DNA of 64,000 nucleotides from Agromyces cerinus (GTDB lineage Bacteria; Actinomycetota; Actinomycetes; Actinomycetales; Microbacteriaceae), in assembly GCF_016907835.1 (NCBI RefSeq), contig NZ_JAFBCT010000001.1, forward strand, positions 3,286,001 through 3,350,000, read 5' to 3'. Below the pieces are notes generated by a model. It saw only the letters and a program-made list of their open reading frames with translations, was not told the origin of the DNA and made no database searches. The translations under genes and the position numbers were made by a program. Each line of letters starts with the position of its first letter. Position 1 is the stretch's first letter. Of the stretch, positions 55,827-64,000 are shown in pieces.

Positions 55827-58370
55827 GTGAACGGACCGTCGCGAAGCCCCGCGCCATCCGCCGCGTTCATGCCCTCGCCCGGGATCGATGGATTCGCGGC
55901 GTTCTCGCGCGCGCTCACGCAGCTCCGCCTCGATCAGGGAGCGCCGAGCTTCGCCGAGCTCACCAGGCGGGTCGCGGTGCTGCGCGAGCGACGAGGGTCG
56001 GGCGCCGCGCCCGGCCGGGTGACCGTCTACGACTGCTTCCGACCCGACCGGAGACGGATCGACGCCGATCTCGTCGGCGACATCGTGCTCGCGCTCGGGG
56101 TGCCCGCCGGTCCGGCCGAGGCCTGGCGGCGGCTCGCACTCCGCTTGGCCGGTGCCACCCTCGGCGATCACGTCGTCGTGACCGAGCTGGGCGCCGGCCG
56201 TGCAGCGTCTCCGGCCTCGTCGGACGCTCCACCGTCGACCCTCGCCGTCGCTCCCGGCACGGTGCTCGTCATCACCGGCCTGCCGGGCGTGGGCAAGAGC
56301 ATGCTCGCCCGGCGATTGGCCGAGGGCGAGCGCGCCGCGGGCCGGGTCGACCTCGCCCTGAGGGTCGAGCTCCGCGGCTACGACAGCGTGCAGGCACCGG
56401 TCGCTGCCGAAGAGGCGCTCCGCGGCATCGCCCGCACCCTCGGCGCCCGAACCGAGCACCGGGCCGGCGCCGCCATCCTCCGGCGGCGCATCGCCGAGGC
56501 GTGCGCCCGCCGCCCCACGCTGCTGCTCTTCGAGGACGCGTCAGCGGCGTCAGCTGTGGCACCGCTCCTGATCGGGACTCCGGGCGCGCAGATCCTCGTC
56601 ACGTCCCGCGCGATGCTCGACGACCTCGAGGCCGAGATCGAACGCGGGCGCGCGGGGTCAGCAGACCGCTCGGCGTCGCCTCGGGTACGGCGCCTGGTCG
56701 TCGAGCCGCTCACGAGCGAGCAGGCGATCGCCTCGCTCGAGCGGGAACTCGGCGATCGCATCACCCCCGGAGGGCACGACGCGATCACTCGCCTGGCGCG
56801 GGCCTCGGGAGGGATCCGACTCGACCTCTCCGTCATCGCCCGCTTCGTCCGCGACAATCCGCGGTGGAGCCTCGACGACGTCGCTGAACGGTTCGAGAGC
56901 GGCGATGCCGACGAGCGTGTGCGCCCGTTCCTCCGGTCGACGGTGGCCACCCTCGACGACGACGCGATGGCGCTGTTCCGCTCGCTCGGGCTGCTCTCGG
57001 CACCGATCCACCGCGACATCATCGGGTACCTCGCACCCGGCGCGGGCATCGGCCGCCTCACCTCGCTGCACCTCGTGGAGTCCGAATCAGGGCTGATCAG
57101 CATGCACGACACCGTGCGAGCCTTCGCCCGCCGCCTCGCACTTGACACCGATCCGCTCTCGGTTCGCCGCGAGTTCGGCCGCACCTTCGTGAGGGTCGTC
57201 GCCGAGCGCTCGCAGCTCGACCGGGTCGGGGTGGGTCAACTCCACGCCGCGGCACTGCTCGCCGACGAGCTCGGCCTCCGCTCCGAGCTCGTCGGCCTCG
57301 CGCAGCGCTTCGCCGAACAACTCGGCGACGCCGGCTACTGGGCCGAGGCGCACGACCTCCTGGTGCGAGCGGATGCCTCGGCCGAACCCGGTGAGCGCGG
57401 CGACATCGCCGAGCTGCTCGCCCGGGCGTCCGAGCGCCTCGGCGACGTCGACGCGGCCCTCGCAGCCCTGCACCGGGCCGAACGCATCGGCACCGAGGCG
57501 ATGCCCGGGCGACGCTGGAACATCATCGGCAACGTGCATCGCATGCTCGGCCGCTACGACCTCGCCGAGGAGGCATATCGCACGGCGAGAGAACGTGCCG
57601 CTGCAGCGGGCAACGGCATCACCGAGGGGCGGGCGATCGGCAACCTCGCCGATCTCTCGCGGTTGCGCGGCAGGTCGACCGAGGCGGCAGCCGGGTACGA
57701 GCACGCTCGGCAGGTCAGCGAGTCGGCCGGCGACGAGGTCAACCTCGCGATCATCCGCTCGAATCGGGCGATGTTCCGGGGGGCGATCGGGCTCACCGCA
57801 GAGGCCCTCGCCGACATCGACGGACTCATTCGGCACGGCACCACCGGCTTCTCCGCGTCGTACCTCCGTGTCGTGCGCACCGGCATCCTGGTCGCGGCCG
57901 GCGACATCGACGAAGCCGCGGCGACGATCGCCGAGTGCCGCGCGATGCTCGACGGCTCGGAGGGCATCGAGGTCGAACCGGAGCTCGACGTGCTCGAGGC
58001 CCACGTGCAGCTCGCGCGCGGGCGCTTCGGCGACGCCTCGGCGGCCGGGGCGCGAGCGCTCCGCGAGGCGAGGGAGGTCGGCTGGCCGCTCGTCGAGGCC
58101 GACGCCCTGAACACGCTCGCGGAGATCGCCGTCGCCACCGGCGAGTTCGGCCTCGCGGGCAGGCGGGCGACCGCGGCGCAGTCGGTCGCCGAGGCCATCG
58201 GCGATCCTCTGGAACTGGCGAGGTCGCTCGCAGTGCACTCGGCGGTGCTGGAGTCGGCCGGCGATCCTGGGGCCGCCGGGGTCGCGGCCCGACGCGCGCT
58301 CGATCTCCTCGAATCGATCGGCCACGTGCGCACCCCGCAACTCCGCGAACGCGTCGCGCTGGTCGGCTGA
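55827..58370 (+). CDS. STAND ATPase with N-terminal HTH-like region and TPR-like repeats
   Basis: Signal-transduction NTPase of 847 residues. An N-terminal helical region (about 18-110: FAAFSRALTQLRLDQGAPSFAELTRRVAVLRERR) resembles the XRE-type module found before NB-ARC domains in actinobacteria, but lacks a clear DNA-recognition helix. The NB-ARC-like ATPase follows: P-loop GLPGVGKS (151-158), Walker B LLLFEDAS, sensor ILVTSRA and a winged-helix region to about residue 430. The C-terminal 400 residues are TPR-like repeats (RRWNIIGNVHRMLGRYDLAEEAYRTARERA). GTG 55827 has AGAGGA 6 nt upstream. Likely a large regulatory switch; target unknown. Confidence 0.82.
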   Translation: MNGPSRSPAPSAAFMPSPGIDGFAAFSRALTQLRLDQGAPSFAELTRRVAVLRERRGSGAAPGRVTVYDCFRPDRRRIDADLVGDIVLALGVPAGPAEAWRRLALRLAGATLGDHVVVTELGAGRAASPASSDAPPSTLAVAPGTVLVITGLPGVGKSMLARRLAEGERAAGRVDLALRVELRGYDSVQAPVAAEEALRGIARTLGARTEHRAGAAILRRRIAEACARRPTLLLFEDASAASAVAPLLIGTPGAQILVTSRAMLDDLEAEIERGRAGSADRSASPRVRRLVVEPLTSEQAIASLERELGDRITPGGHDAITRLARASGGIRLDLSVIARFVRDNPRWSLDDVAERFESGDADERVRPFLRSTVATLDDDAMALFRSLGLLSAPIHRDIIGYLAPGAGIGRLTSLHLVESESGLISMHDTVRAFARRLALDTDPLSVRREFGRTFVRVVAERSQLDRVGVGQLHAAALLADELGLRSELVGLAQRFAEQLGDAGYWAEAHDLLVRADASAEPGERGDIAELLARASERLGDVDAALAALHRAERIGTEAMPGRRWNIIGNVHRMLGRYDLAEEAYRTARERAAAAGNGITEGRAIGNLADLSRLRGRSTEAAAGYEHARQVSESAGDEVNLAIIRSNRAMFRGAIGLTAEALADIDGLIRHGTTGFSASYLRVVRTGILVAAGDIDEAAATIAECRAMLDGSEGIEVEPELDVLEAHVQLARGRFGDASAAGARALREAREVGWPLVEADALNTLAEIAVATGEFGLAGRRATAAQSVAEAIGDPLELARSLAVHSAVLESAGDPGAAGVAARRALDLLESIGHVRTPQLRERVALVG

Positions 58371-58479
58371 GCGCGTCGCGCCGGCCGTTCGGGCTCGTTC
58401 GGGAAACTCCCGACGCACGCTCCGCGCACCACAGGATGGGTCCGCCGCGTTCGCGGCTGTGTGCAGAGGAGAGACACGA

Positions 58480-59010
58480 ATGGCGACCAAGCCGACCCTG
58501 ATGGCATTCGCGGCAGCCGGTGCTGCGGTGACCATGATGCTCAGCGGATGCTCGAGCTCCGGACCCGAGACGAAGCAGATCGGCGAGTCGGCGAGCTTCG
58601 ACCTGACCGCCGGCGAGGCGCAGCTGCCAGTCGAGGTCTCGGTGACCTCGCTCGAGCAGGCGCCCGAAACGGTCGCAGCGGCCTACGCCGACGGCGACGA
58701 GATCTGGTTCGCCGACATCGACTTCCGCTACACGGGCGAGGCGGTCGACGACCCCGCTACCCTCAACCTCCTCTTCTCGGGCATCTACTCCGAACTCGAG
58801 AACGGCGACTACCTCGACGCCACCTTCACCGGCATGGAGGAGTGCAACGGGGCGCAGGGCGGAAGCCCCACCGAGATCGTCGAGGCGCTCGCGGCCGGCG
58901 AGACGGTCTCCGGATGCTTCCCGCTCTCGTCCGACGGCGACAACGGCGTCATCGGGGTGTACGTCGGTTCCTCGAACCTCGACGAAGGCGGTGCGCTGTG
59001 GCGTCCGTGA
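58480..59010 (+). CDS. Hypothetical lipoprotein
   Basis: Exported lipoprotein of 176 residues. The signal (ATKPTLMAFAAAGAAVTMMLSGC) carries the lipobox LSGC with Cys24. The mature part is a single beta-rich domain reminiscent of DUF4352-like immunoglobulin folds (LPVEVSVTSLEQAPETV; IWFADIDFRYTGEAV) and has a probable disulfide pair (MEECNGAQGG ... SGCFPLS). ATG 58480 has GAGGAGAG 7 nt upstream. The next small membrane gene begins 13 nt before its stop. No function recognised. Confidence 0.75.
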   Translation: MATKPTLMAFAAAGAAVTMMLSGCSSSGPETKQIGESASFDLTAGEAQLPVEVSVTSLEQAPETVAAAYADGDEIWFADIDFRYTGEAVDDPATLNLLFSGIYSELENGDYLDATFTGMEECNGAQGGSPTEIVEALAAGETVSGCFPLSSDGDNGVIGVYVGSSNLDEGGALWRP

Positions 59011-59306
59011 CCCCGAACGAGCCGCAGACACCGCCCGCGGCGTCGGCCGCCGATCCGTCGACCGCGCACGACGAGGAGCGCGAGACACCGTGGGGATGGT
59101 TCGGCGGCGGCGCGATCGCCCTCGCGATCGCCGTGGCGTGCTTCACCCCACTCTGGGATGAGGTCGCCGACGGATCTTCGGGCCGCCGCGCCGGCTTCTC
59201 GGCCCTGCTCGGATCGATCGGGCCGTTCGGCGTCGCCGGCATCGCCCTCGTGGTCGCCGTCGTCTTCGTGGTCCTCGGGGTACGCGAGATGCGCAGGCAG
59301 CACTAG
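58998..59306 (+). CDS. Hypothetical small membrane protein
   Basis: Protein of 102 residues: a disordered N-terminus (about 1-30, Pro/Ala/Ser-rich), a first helix after PWGWFGGGAIALAIAVACF, a short loop, and a second helix GPFGVAGIALVVAVVFVVLG ending in basic residues. GTG 58998 overlaps the lipoprotein gene, indicating coupled translation; GTG 59007 is an alternative. The pair may form an envelope unit. No family recognised. Confidence 0.6.
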   Translation: MASVTPNEPQTPPAASAADPSTAHDEERETPWGWFGGGAIALAIAVACFTPLWDEVADGSSGRRAGFSALLGSIGPFGVAGIALVVAVVFVVLGVREMRRQH

Positions 59307-59384
59307 GCCACCACCGGGCCTCAGGGTCGCCGCCGCTCCGTTCCGCCCGAGCGGCGGCGACCGCTGTCGCGGCAGAATGCTCAC

Positions 59385-61262
59385 ATGGACCTGCTCCTCG
59401 CTGGCGTGCTCGCACTGCTCGCCATCGCCGCTGCGACGGCCGTCGCACCGAAGCTCGGCGTGGCCGCGCCGTTGCTGCTCGTGCTCGTCGGCCTCGGCGT
59501 CGGGCTCCTGCCGGCGGTGCCGTCGTTCGAGATCGACCCCGAGTGGATCCTCGCCGGAGTGCTGCCGCCGCTCCTCTACTCGGCCGCGGTCTCGATGCCG
59601 GCGATGGAGTTCCGCCGAGACTTCGGGGCTATCAGCGGGCTCTCGATCGTGCTCGTGGTCATCACCGCAGTGCTGCTCGGGCTGCTGTTCGCGTGGCTGA
59701 TCCCCGGCCTCGGCATCGCGTGGGGCATCGCCCTCGGCGCGATCGTCAGCCCGACCGACGCGGTCGCGACCTCGATCGTGAAGCGCCTCGGGGTCTCGCC
59801 ACGGGTGGTGGCGATGCTCGAGGGCGAGAGCCTGCTCAACGACGCCAGCGCGCTCGTGCTGTTGCGGGCGGCGATCGCGGGCGCCGCGGCATCCGTCTCG
59901 ATCTGGGGCGTCGCCGGCTCGTTCGTGTACTCGATCGTCATCGCCGCCGTCATCGGCGTCGCCGTGGGCTGGGTCAACCTGCGGGTGCGCGCTCGCATCG
60001 CCAACCCGACGGTCAATACAGTGATCTCGTTCACGATGCCGTTCCTGGCCGCGATCCCGGCCGAGCACCTCGGCGCCTCGGGCCTCGTCGCCGCCGTGGT
60101 CGCGGGGCTCGTGACCGGACGCGGGGCGGCGCGCTTCCTCAGCCCGCAGCATCGACTGTCGGACGCCCAGAACTGGCGCACGGTCGAGCTCGTGCTCGAG
60201 GGTGCGGTGTTCCTCGTGATGGGGCTCGAGCTCACCGCGATCGTCGCCGATGTGGAGGCGGCCCACGAAGGCGCCTGGTTCGCGGTCGGACTCGCGGCGA
60301 TCGCGTTGACTGCGACGGTGCTGATCCGCGCCGCCTTCGTCGCCCCGCTGCTCGCCGCCCTCTCGCGCCGGGCAAGTCGCGCCGCGACCATCAAGGGCGT
60401 CATCGCCGACCGTGCAGCCGGCGGCACGGCGACGTTCGAGCGCGGGCCCGGTCGTGGTCGTGAACGCGGGCGCGCCGCCATCGAGACGCAGCACCTCGAG
60501 CACCGGGCCTCGCTCGGAGACGGGCGCCGCGGCTCGCAGCCGCCCTCGCCGGCGACGGTCGAGCGGTTCCGCACGATGTGGCGGCGGCGGGTCGCCGACA
60601 TCGACTACCTGCTCGCGCAGCCGCTCGGCTGGCGGGAGGGCACGATCGTCGTGTGGGCGGGTATGCGCGGCGTCGTGACGCTCGCCGCCGCGCAGACGCT
60701 GCCGTCGGAGACCCCGAGTCGCTCGCTGCTCGTCCTGATCGCGTTCGTCGTCGCCGTCGGCTCCCTGCTCGTGCAGGGCGGCACCCTGCCGTGGCTCGTG
60801 AGATGGCTCATTCCCGCGCGCGACCCGGGCGAGAGCGCCGCAGAACGACGCGAACTCGAGCGGATGCTGCGCACCGCCGCGATGACCGAGATGGCGGCCG
60901 ACGACGATCCCGCCGTGCGCGCGATGGCCGAGCGGATGCGCGCGGCCTGGCAGCTCTCGAACGCCGAGGGCGCGAGCGACGGCGAGGGCGCAGCGGATGC
61001 CGCGGAGGACACGGATGGCTCGGGCGGCTCGGGCGGCTCGGGCGACACGAAGGGCACCGTGACCCCATCCGAGGCATCCGACCGCCGGATCGACCCCGAG
61101 CAGGTGCGCCTGCTGCGGCTCCGCATGATCGAGGCCGAGCGCAACGCCCTGCTCGACGCGCGCGACGACGGCATGTTCAGCGCCGCCGCACTCAGCGCAG
61201 CGCTCGAGGACCTCGACGCCGAGCAGATCAGCGTCGAGCTGAAGGGCATGGAGAGCGCCTGA
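59385..61262 (+). CDS. CPA1-type Na+/H+ antiporter (NhaP/YjcE-like)
   Basis: Monovalent cation/proton antiporter of 625 residues. About twelve membrane segments; the ion-binding ND site is in MLEGESLLNDASALVLL (about 144-160), preceded by ALGAIVSPTDAVATSIVKRLGV. A cytoplasmic loop of about 65 residues rich in Arg/Gly (ERGPGRGRERGRAAIETQH) splits the last helices. The C-terminal tail of 145 residues contains a DGSGGSGGSGDTKG linker and an acidic helical end. ATG 59385 is 7 nt after CAGAAT, so likely leaderless. Role in pH or sodium homeostasis by family. Confidence 0.92.
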   Translation: MDLLLAGVLALLAIAAATAVAPKLGVAAPLLLVLVGLGVGLLPAVPSFEIDPEWILAGVLPPLLYSAAVSMPAMEFRRDFGAISGLSIVLVVITAVLLGLLFAWLIPGLGIAWGIALGAIVSPTDAVATSIVKRLGVSPRVVAMLEGESLLNDASALVLLRAAIAGAAASVSIWGVAGSFVYSIVIAAVIGVAVGWVNLRVRARIANPTVNTVISFTMPFLAAIPAEHLGASGLVAAVVAGLVTGRGAARFLSPQHRLSDAQNWRTVELVLEGAVFLVMGLELTAIVADVEAAHEGAWFAVGLAAIALTATVLIRAAFVAPLLAALSRRASRAATIKGVIADRAAGGTATFERGPGRGRERGRAAIETQHLEHRASLGDGRRGSQPPSPATVERFRTMWRRRVADIDYLLAQPLGWREGTIVVWAGMRGVVTLAAAQTLPSETPSRSLLVLIAFVVAVGSLLVQGGTLPWLVRWLIPARDPGESAAERRELERMLRTAAMTEMAADDDPAVRAMAERMRAAWQLSNAEGASDGEGAADAAEDTDGSGGSGGSGDTKGTVTPSEASDRRIDPEQVRLLRLRMIEAERNALLDARDDGMFSAAALSAALEDLDAEQISVELKGMESA

Positions 61263-61282
61263 GGCCGGGTCCGGGTCTGGGC

Positions 61283-62224
61283 TCAGCGTTCGTCGCCGGA
61301 CTGCGCCCGCATCGACCGGGCGATGTCCTCGGCGGTGAGATCGGCGTTGACGGCTCCGGCGATGAGCGACCCCGCCCCGAGCGACACGGAGACGTTCGAG
61401 CGTCGATCGACCACGTTCCCCACAGCCCAGACGTGCTCGACGCTGGTGCGGCCATCGGGGTCGACCACCACCCAGGAGCCGTCCGCGTCGTCGAGGGTTC
61501 TCGCGCCGAGGTCTCGCAGCAGCTGGTCTCTCGGGTGCAGCGTCGTCGCGGTGAAGATCGTCTCCACCGCCACCGACCGGTCGAGCAGTTCGACGGCCTC
61601 GACCCGCCCCTCGCTCGAACGGATCGCTCGCACCCGACCGCGCTCGATCCGGATGTCGCGTCCCTCGAGCGTTCGCAGCTCATCGGATCCGGGCTCTCCG
61701 AGGTCGTTCGGGAAGTAGACGATCCTGTCCGACCACTGGCGCAGCTGATGCGCCTGGTCGATCCCCCGGGGTCCCATGGCGATGACGCCGATCGTGTCGT
61801 TGCGGCGCTCCCATCCGTCGCAGTAGGGGCACACGACGACGCCGCGACCCCACAGCCCACGCAGGCCGGCGATCTCGGGGAGCCCGTCGCGGAGGCCGGT
61901 GGCCACGATCAGCCGTCGTGCTCGCACGGGGCCGGACGGGCCATCGACCTCGATGCCGCCCGAGCCGACGTGAACCGTCTCGACCCGTCCGCCGGCGACG
62001 ACTCCCCCGTACTGCTCGATCTCCCGGCGGCCCCGCTCGAGCAGGCTCGACGGGGGCAGGCCGTCATGGCCGAGCACCCCGTGCATGTGCTCCGCGACCC
62101 CGTTCCTCGGATCGCCGGCGTCGAACACGATCACGCGGCGGCGGGCCCGGGCGAGTGAGAGCGCCGCGCTCAATCCGGCCGGACCGCCGCCCACCACCGC
62201 GACATCGAACACATCGGCTGCCAT
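61283..62224 (-). CDS. Thioredoxin-reductase-like NAD(P)/FAD oxidoreductase
   Basis: Flavoprotein of 313 residues, the size of bacterial thioredoxin reductase. The FAD motif is VVGGGPAGLSAALSLARARR (GxGxxG about 12-17). The redox-active disulfide VCPYCDGWE (about Cys131 and Cys134) replaces the usual CATCDG. The second nucleotide motif is degenerate (GVIAMGPRGIDQA instead of GGGxSA), so NADPH binding may differ. VEHVWAVGNVVDRRSNVSVSLGAGSLIAG is the C-terminal FAD segment. ATG 62224 is 7 nt after TAGGGT (leaderless). Belongs to the TrxR-like group often paired with regulators or halogen-resistance genes; not the housekeeping TrxB by motif. Confidence 0.85.
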   Translation of the reverse strand: MAADVFDVAVVGGGPAGLSAALSLARARRRVIVFDAGDPRNGVAEHMHGVLGHDGLPPSSLLERGRREIEQYGGVVAGGRVETVHVGSGGIEVDGPSGPVRARRLIVATGLRDGLPEIAGLRGLWGRGVVVCPYCDGWERRNDTIGVIAMGPRGIDQAHQLRQWSDRIVYFPNDLGEPGSDELRTLEGRDIRIERGRVRAIRSSEGRVEAVELLDRSVAVETIFTATTLHPRDQLLRDLGARTLDDADGSWVVVDPDGRTSVEHVWAVGNVVDRRSNVSVSLGAGSLIAGAVNADLTAEDIARSMRAQSGDER

Positions 62225-62362
62225 CTGCGTACCCTACGCTCACCGGGCGACGAAAAGCCTTCCTTGCCGACGCATCGATGTGGTGAAATCAGTGCACCCT
62301 CGTTCAGTGCCGCAACGCCGCGACCGCGGGATCACCTCGACCCCCCGAGACCGTGGAGACCG

Positions 62363-64000
62363 ATGCCCGACCGCCGTTCCACAACGCATGAGCACAGGTT
62401 CAACGCACTGATCGGCATAGTGCTCGCCCTCGTACTGAGTTTCACCGGGCTTCAGTCGGTGGAAGCATCCGCGATGGCGAACGGGGATTCCGACCCTGCA
62501 TCTGGTGCGTCCGCGCTCACCACGACCGTCGCGCCGCAGTCGTCGGTTGCTGGCGTGGTTCGCGGCATCGACGGGCGGCCGCTCGGCGGAATGACCGTCT
62601 GGTTGATGAGGAGCTCTGGTGGCGGCTCATTCGGGTACACCTACGACACCCAGACGACATCAGGCGGGGAGTACCGCTTCGAGGAGGTCGAGCCCGGGAT
62701 CTACACCATCCGGTTCGTCGCACCCGCCGGATATGTCGGGGAGTGGTGGAACGACCAGGTGAACAGCACGACCGCGAACACGTTCGAGGTCGCGGCTGCA
62801 TCCAGCGTCGACGGAATGGATGCCGTCCTCTCCACCGGCGCTTCGATCTCGGGAATCGTGACCGATCCGGACGACGTGCCCGTCGCGAGCGCGACCGTTC
62901 AGCTCTACGGCATGGGGATGTTCGGCGGAGGCTGGATGGTACTGAAGACGGTCTCGACCGATGAGAACGGTGCGTATCGATTCACTGCAGTCGCGCCGGG
63001 ACAGAACTATGCCGTACACGTGTTGCCGCCGCCGGACTCCGACCTCGTCGAAGAGTGGTGGGACGACACACCGTACGAGTACTTCGCCACGCGTTTCGAC
63101 GTCGCCCGTGACGAGGTCATCGTCGGGGTCGACACGCAACTGCCGAAAGGAGGGCAGATCCACGGCACCGTGACCGACGAACTCGGCGCGCCCTTGGGCG
63201 GGGTGAGCGTTCACCTCGTCGGCGATGGCGATGGTCGATATGAGGAAATCACCGCGTACGCACGCACCGAGGCCAATGGCGAGTACGTCTTCGATCACCT
63301 CAAGGCGAGCACGTACCGGGTGGAGTTCACTCCTGCGAATGGGACGAACTTCCTGTCGGAATGGTGGGGAGGCTCCAGCGGGTATTCTTCGGCCCGAGCA
63401 TTCTCGCTCGACCCTGGGTCGATTCTCACGGACCTGGACGCCGATCTCGCCGTCGGCGGCTCGATCTCGGGCACGATCACCGGGCGCGATAACAAGCCGC
63501 TCATGGGAACCTCGGTCGAGTTGAGGAGTGCAGGACAGACCGAAACCGTCAAAACTGACGACAATGGCGACTACCGGATCGAGCGACTGCGCGGCGGCAG
63601 CTACACGCTGTCGTTCACCCCGAGACGCTCCGGTTACATGTGGGACACGTCGGATCACTTCATGGAGTGGTGGGTGGATGCGCCGACCGTGGCGGAGCGC
63701 ACGACACTCGACATCGCCGCAGGCCGGCACATCGGGGCCCTGGACGCACAGCTGACTCCGGAGTCGTCGATCTCGGGAACGATCACCGGGGCTGACGGGG
63801 TCGGCATGAGTGCCGACATCCGGTTGTACGCGCTTCGGGATGGTGGCCTCGAATACGTCTCGCGTGGGTATGTCCTGAGCGACGGGCGCTACTACTTCGA
63901 CGAGTTGCGGGCAGGGACCTACACCCTGAAGACCAGCGCGCCCGACCACCTGACGGAATGGTGGGAAGACGGTCTCGACGCGAGTTCGGCCGTGACATTC
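62363..64000 (+). CDS. Secreted repeat protein (carboxypeptidase-regulatory-like/SdrD-like domains with EWW ends), 3' end outside window
   Basis: Open from ATG 62363 to the last base (546 codons visible). A signal peptide (FNALIGIVLALVLSFTGLQSVEASA, about 13-37) is followed by five consecutive domains of about 100 residues. Each has the start pattern SISG-(T/I)-(I/V)-T or VVRGIDG, a G-E-Y-x-F-type strand, and an ending Glu-Trp-Trp at residues 127, 231, 333, 435 and 532. This is typical of CarboxypepD_reg-like beta-sandwich repeats on surface proteins. GGAG lies 4-5 nt before the start. GC content is visibly lower than in neighbours (codons such as AAT, GTA, TCT, ATA appear). Probably a wall-associated adhesin or sugar-binding stalk; downstream domains are unseen. 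Confidence 0.85.
   Translation, partial: MPDRRSTTHEHRFNALIGIVLALVLSFTGLQSVEASAMANGDSDPASGASALTTTVAPQSSVAGVVRGIDGRPLGGMTVWLMRSSGGGSFGYTYDTQTTSGGEYRFEEVEPGIYTIRFVAPAGYVGEWWNDQVNSTTANTFEVAAASSVDGMDAVLSTGASISGIVTDPDDVPVASATVQLYGMGMFGGGWMVLKTVSTDENGAYRFTAVAPGQNYAVHVLPPPDSDLVEEWWDDTPYEYFATRFDVARDEVIVGVDTQLPKGGQIHGTVTDELGAPLGGVSVHLVGDGDGRYEEITAYARTEANGEYVFDHLKASTYRVEFTPANGTNFLSEWWGGSSGYSSARAFSLDPGSILTDLDADLAVGGSISGTITGRDNKPLMGTSVELRSAGQTETVKTDDNGDYRIERLRGGSYTLSFTPRRSGYMWDTSDHFMEWWVDAPTVAERTTLDIAAGRHIGALDAQLTPESSISGTITGADGVGMSADIRLYALRDGGLEYVSRGYVLSDGRYYFDELRAGTYTLKTSAPDHLTEWWEDGLDASSAVTF

Noticed and set aside
1..64000. CRISPR arrays, tRNA or rRNA genes, insertion sequences, integrases.
   Set aside because: I looked for regularly spaced repeats, cloverleaf ends (CCA with GG-TTC-CC patterns) and transposase-like proteins and saw none convincing. 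A tRNA scan with a covariance model would settle the tRNA point.

Overview
The window is very GC-rich (roughly 70 % by eye) and gene-dense, with no rRNA, tRNA, CRISPR array, insertion sequence or prophage that I could find. Codon choice (GCC/GCG, CTC, GTC, GAC), a DtxR/IdeR-type iron box, many leaderless starts placed 7 nt after a TANNNT hexamer, EfeUOB, and the OhrR and MocR genes point to an actinobacterium. The mobile-looking but genome-wide word CGGATGCC is consistent with Microbacteriaceae (for example Agromyces or a relative). That family assignment is inference, not a sequence match.

Layout. 1-3978: a sugar locus with a CUT2-type ABC permease (cut by the window edge) and its lipoprotein, divergent from a LacI regulator and a PfkB sugar kinase, with two near-identical palindromic operators in the divergent region. 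3995-11248: acetyltransferase, SLC13-type transporter with an RCK_C domain, a ThrE-type exporter with an unusual secreted Pro/Glu/Thr-rich N-terminus, a DHA2 drug exporter and leucyl aminopeptidase. 11301-14898: a large LAL-type LuxR ATPase regulator preceded by two tiny genes and a strong hairpin. 14942-18177: an FMN split-barrel protein divergent from a MocR regulator, then a LysM lipoprotein pair. 18218-21726: the efeUOB ferrous-iron importer under a DtxR/IdeR box. 21880-26115: oligopeptidase, a DHFR-like reductase and a berberine-bridge-like flavoenzyme.

26281-42621 is the centrepiece. A rightward myo-inositol catabolic operon (iolC, an aldolase, iolB, iolD) lies next to a leftward eight-gene operon: an inosose-dehydratase-like TIM barrel, a Gfo/Idh dehydrogenase, a complete CUT1 ABC importer, a PHP-type metallohydrolase and a GH38 alpha-mannosidase. 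A GntR/UTRA regulator sits between them, and a matching operator half (TGTYCTGACA) lies before both iolC and the regulator gene. None of the hydrolases has a signal peptide, so the set reads as import of an intact mannosylated inositol compound followed by cytoplasmic cleavage and inositol degradation. This is my main candidate for an undescribed system.

42838-62224 is mixed accessory and housekeeping content: a GIY-YIG/zinc-ribbon protein, a methyltransferase-cupin pair, an OhrR regulator without an adjacent ohr gene but divergent from a 75-residue zinc-ribbon protein, MmsB, several transporters (DMT, CDF, AI-2E type, SMR, CPA1), an FAD monooxygenase, a non-specific nuclease, a STAND ATPase with TPR-like repeats, and a thioredoxin-reductase-like enzyme. 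The window ends inside a secreted protein made of about 100-residue repeats, each ending in Glu-Trp-Trp (62363-64000). That gene has visibly lower GC than its surroundings.
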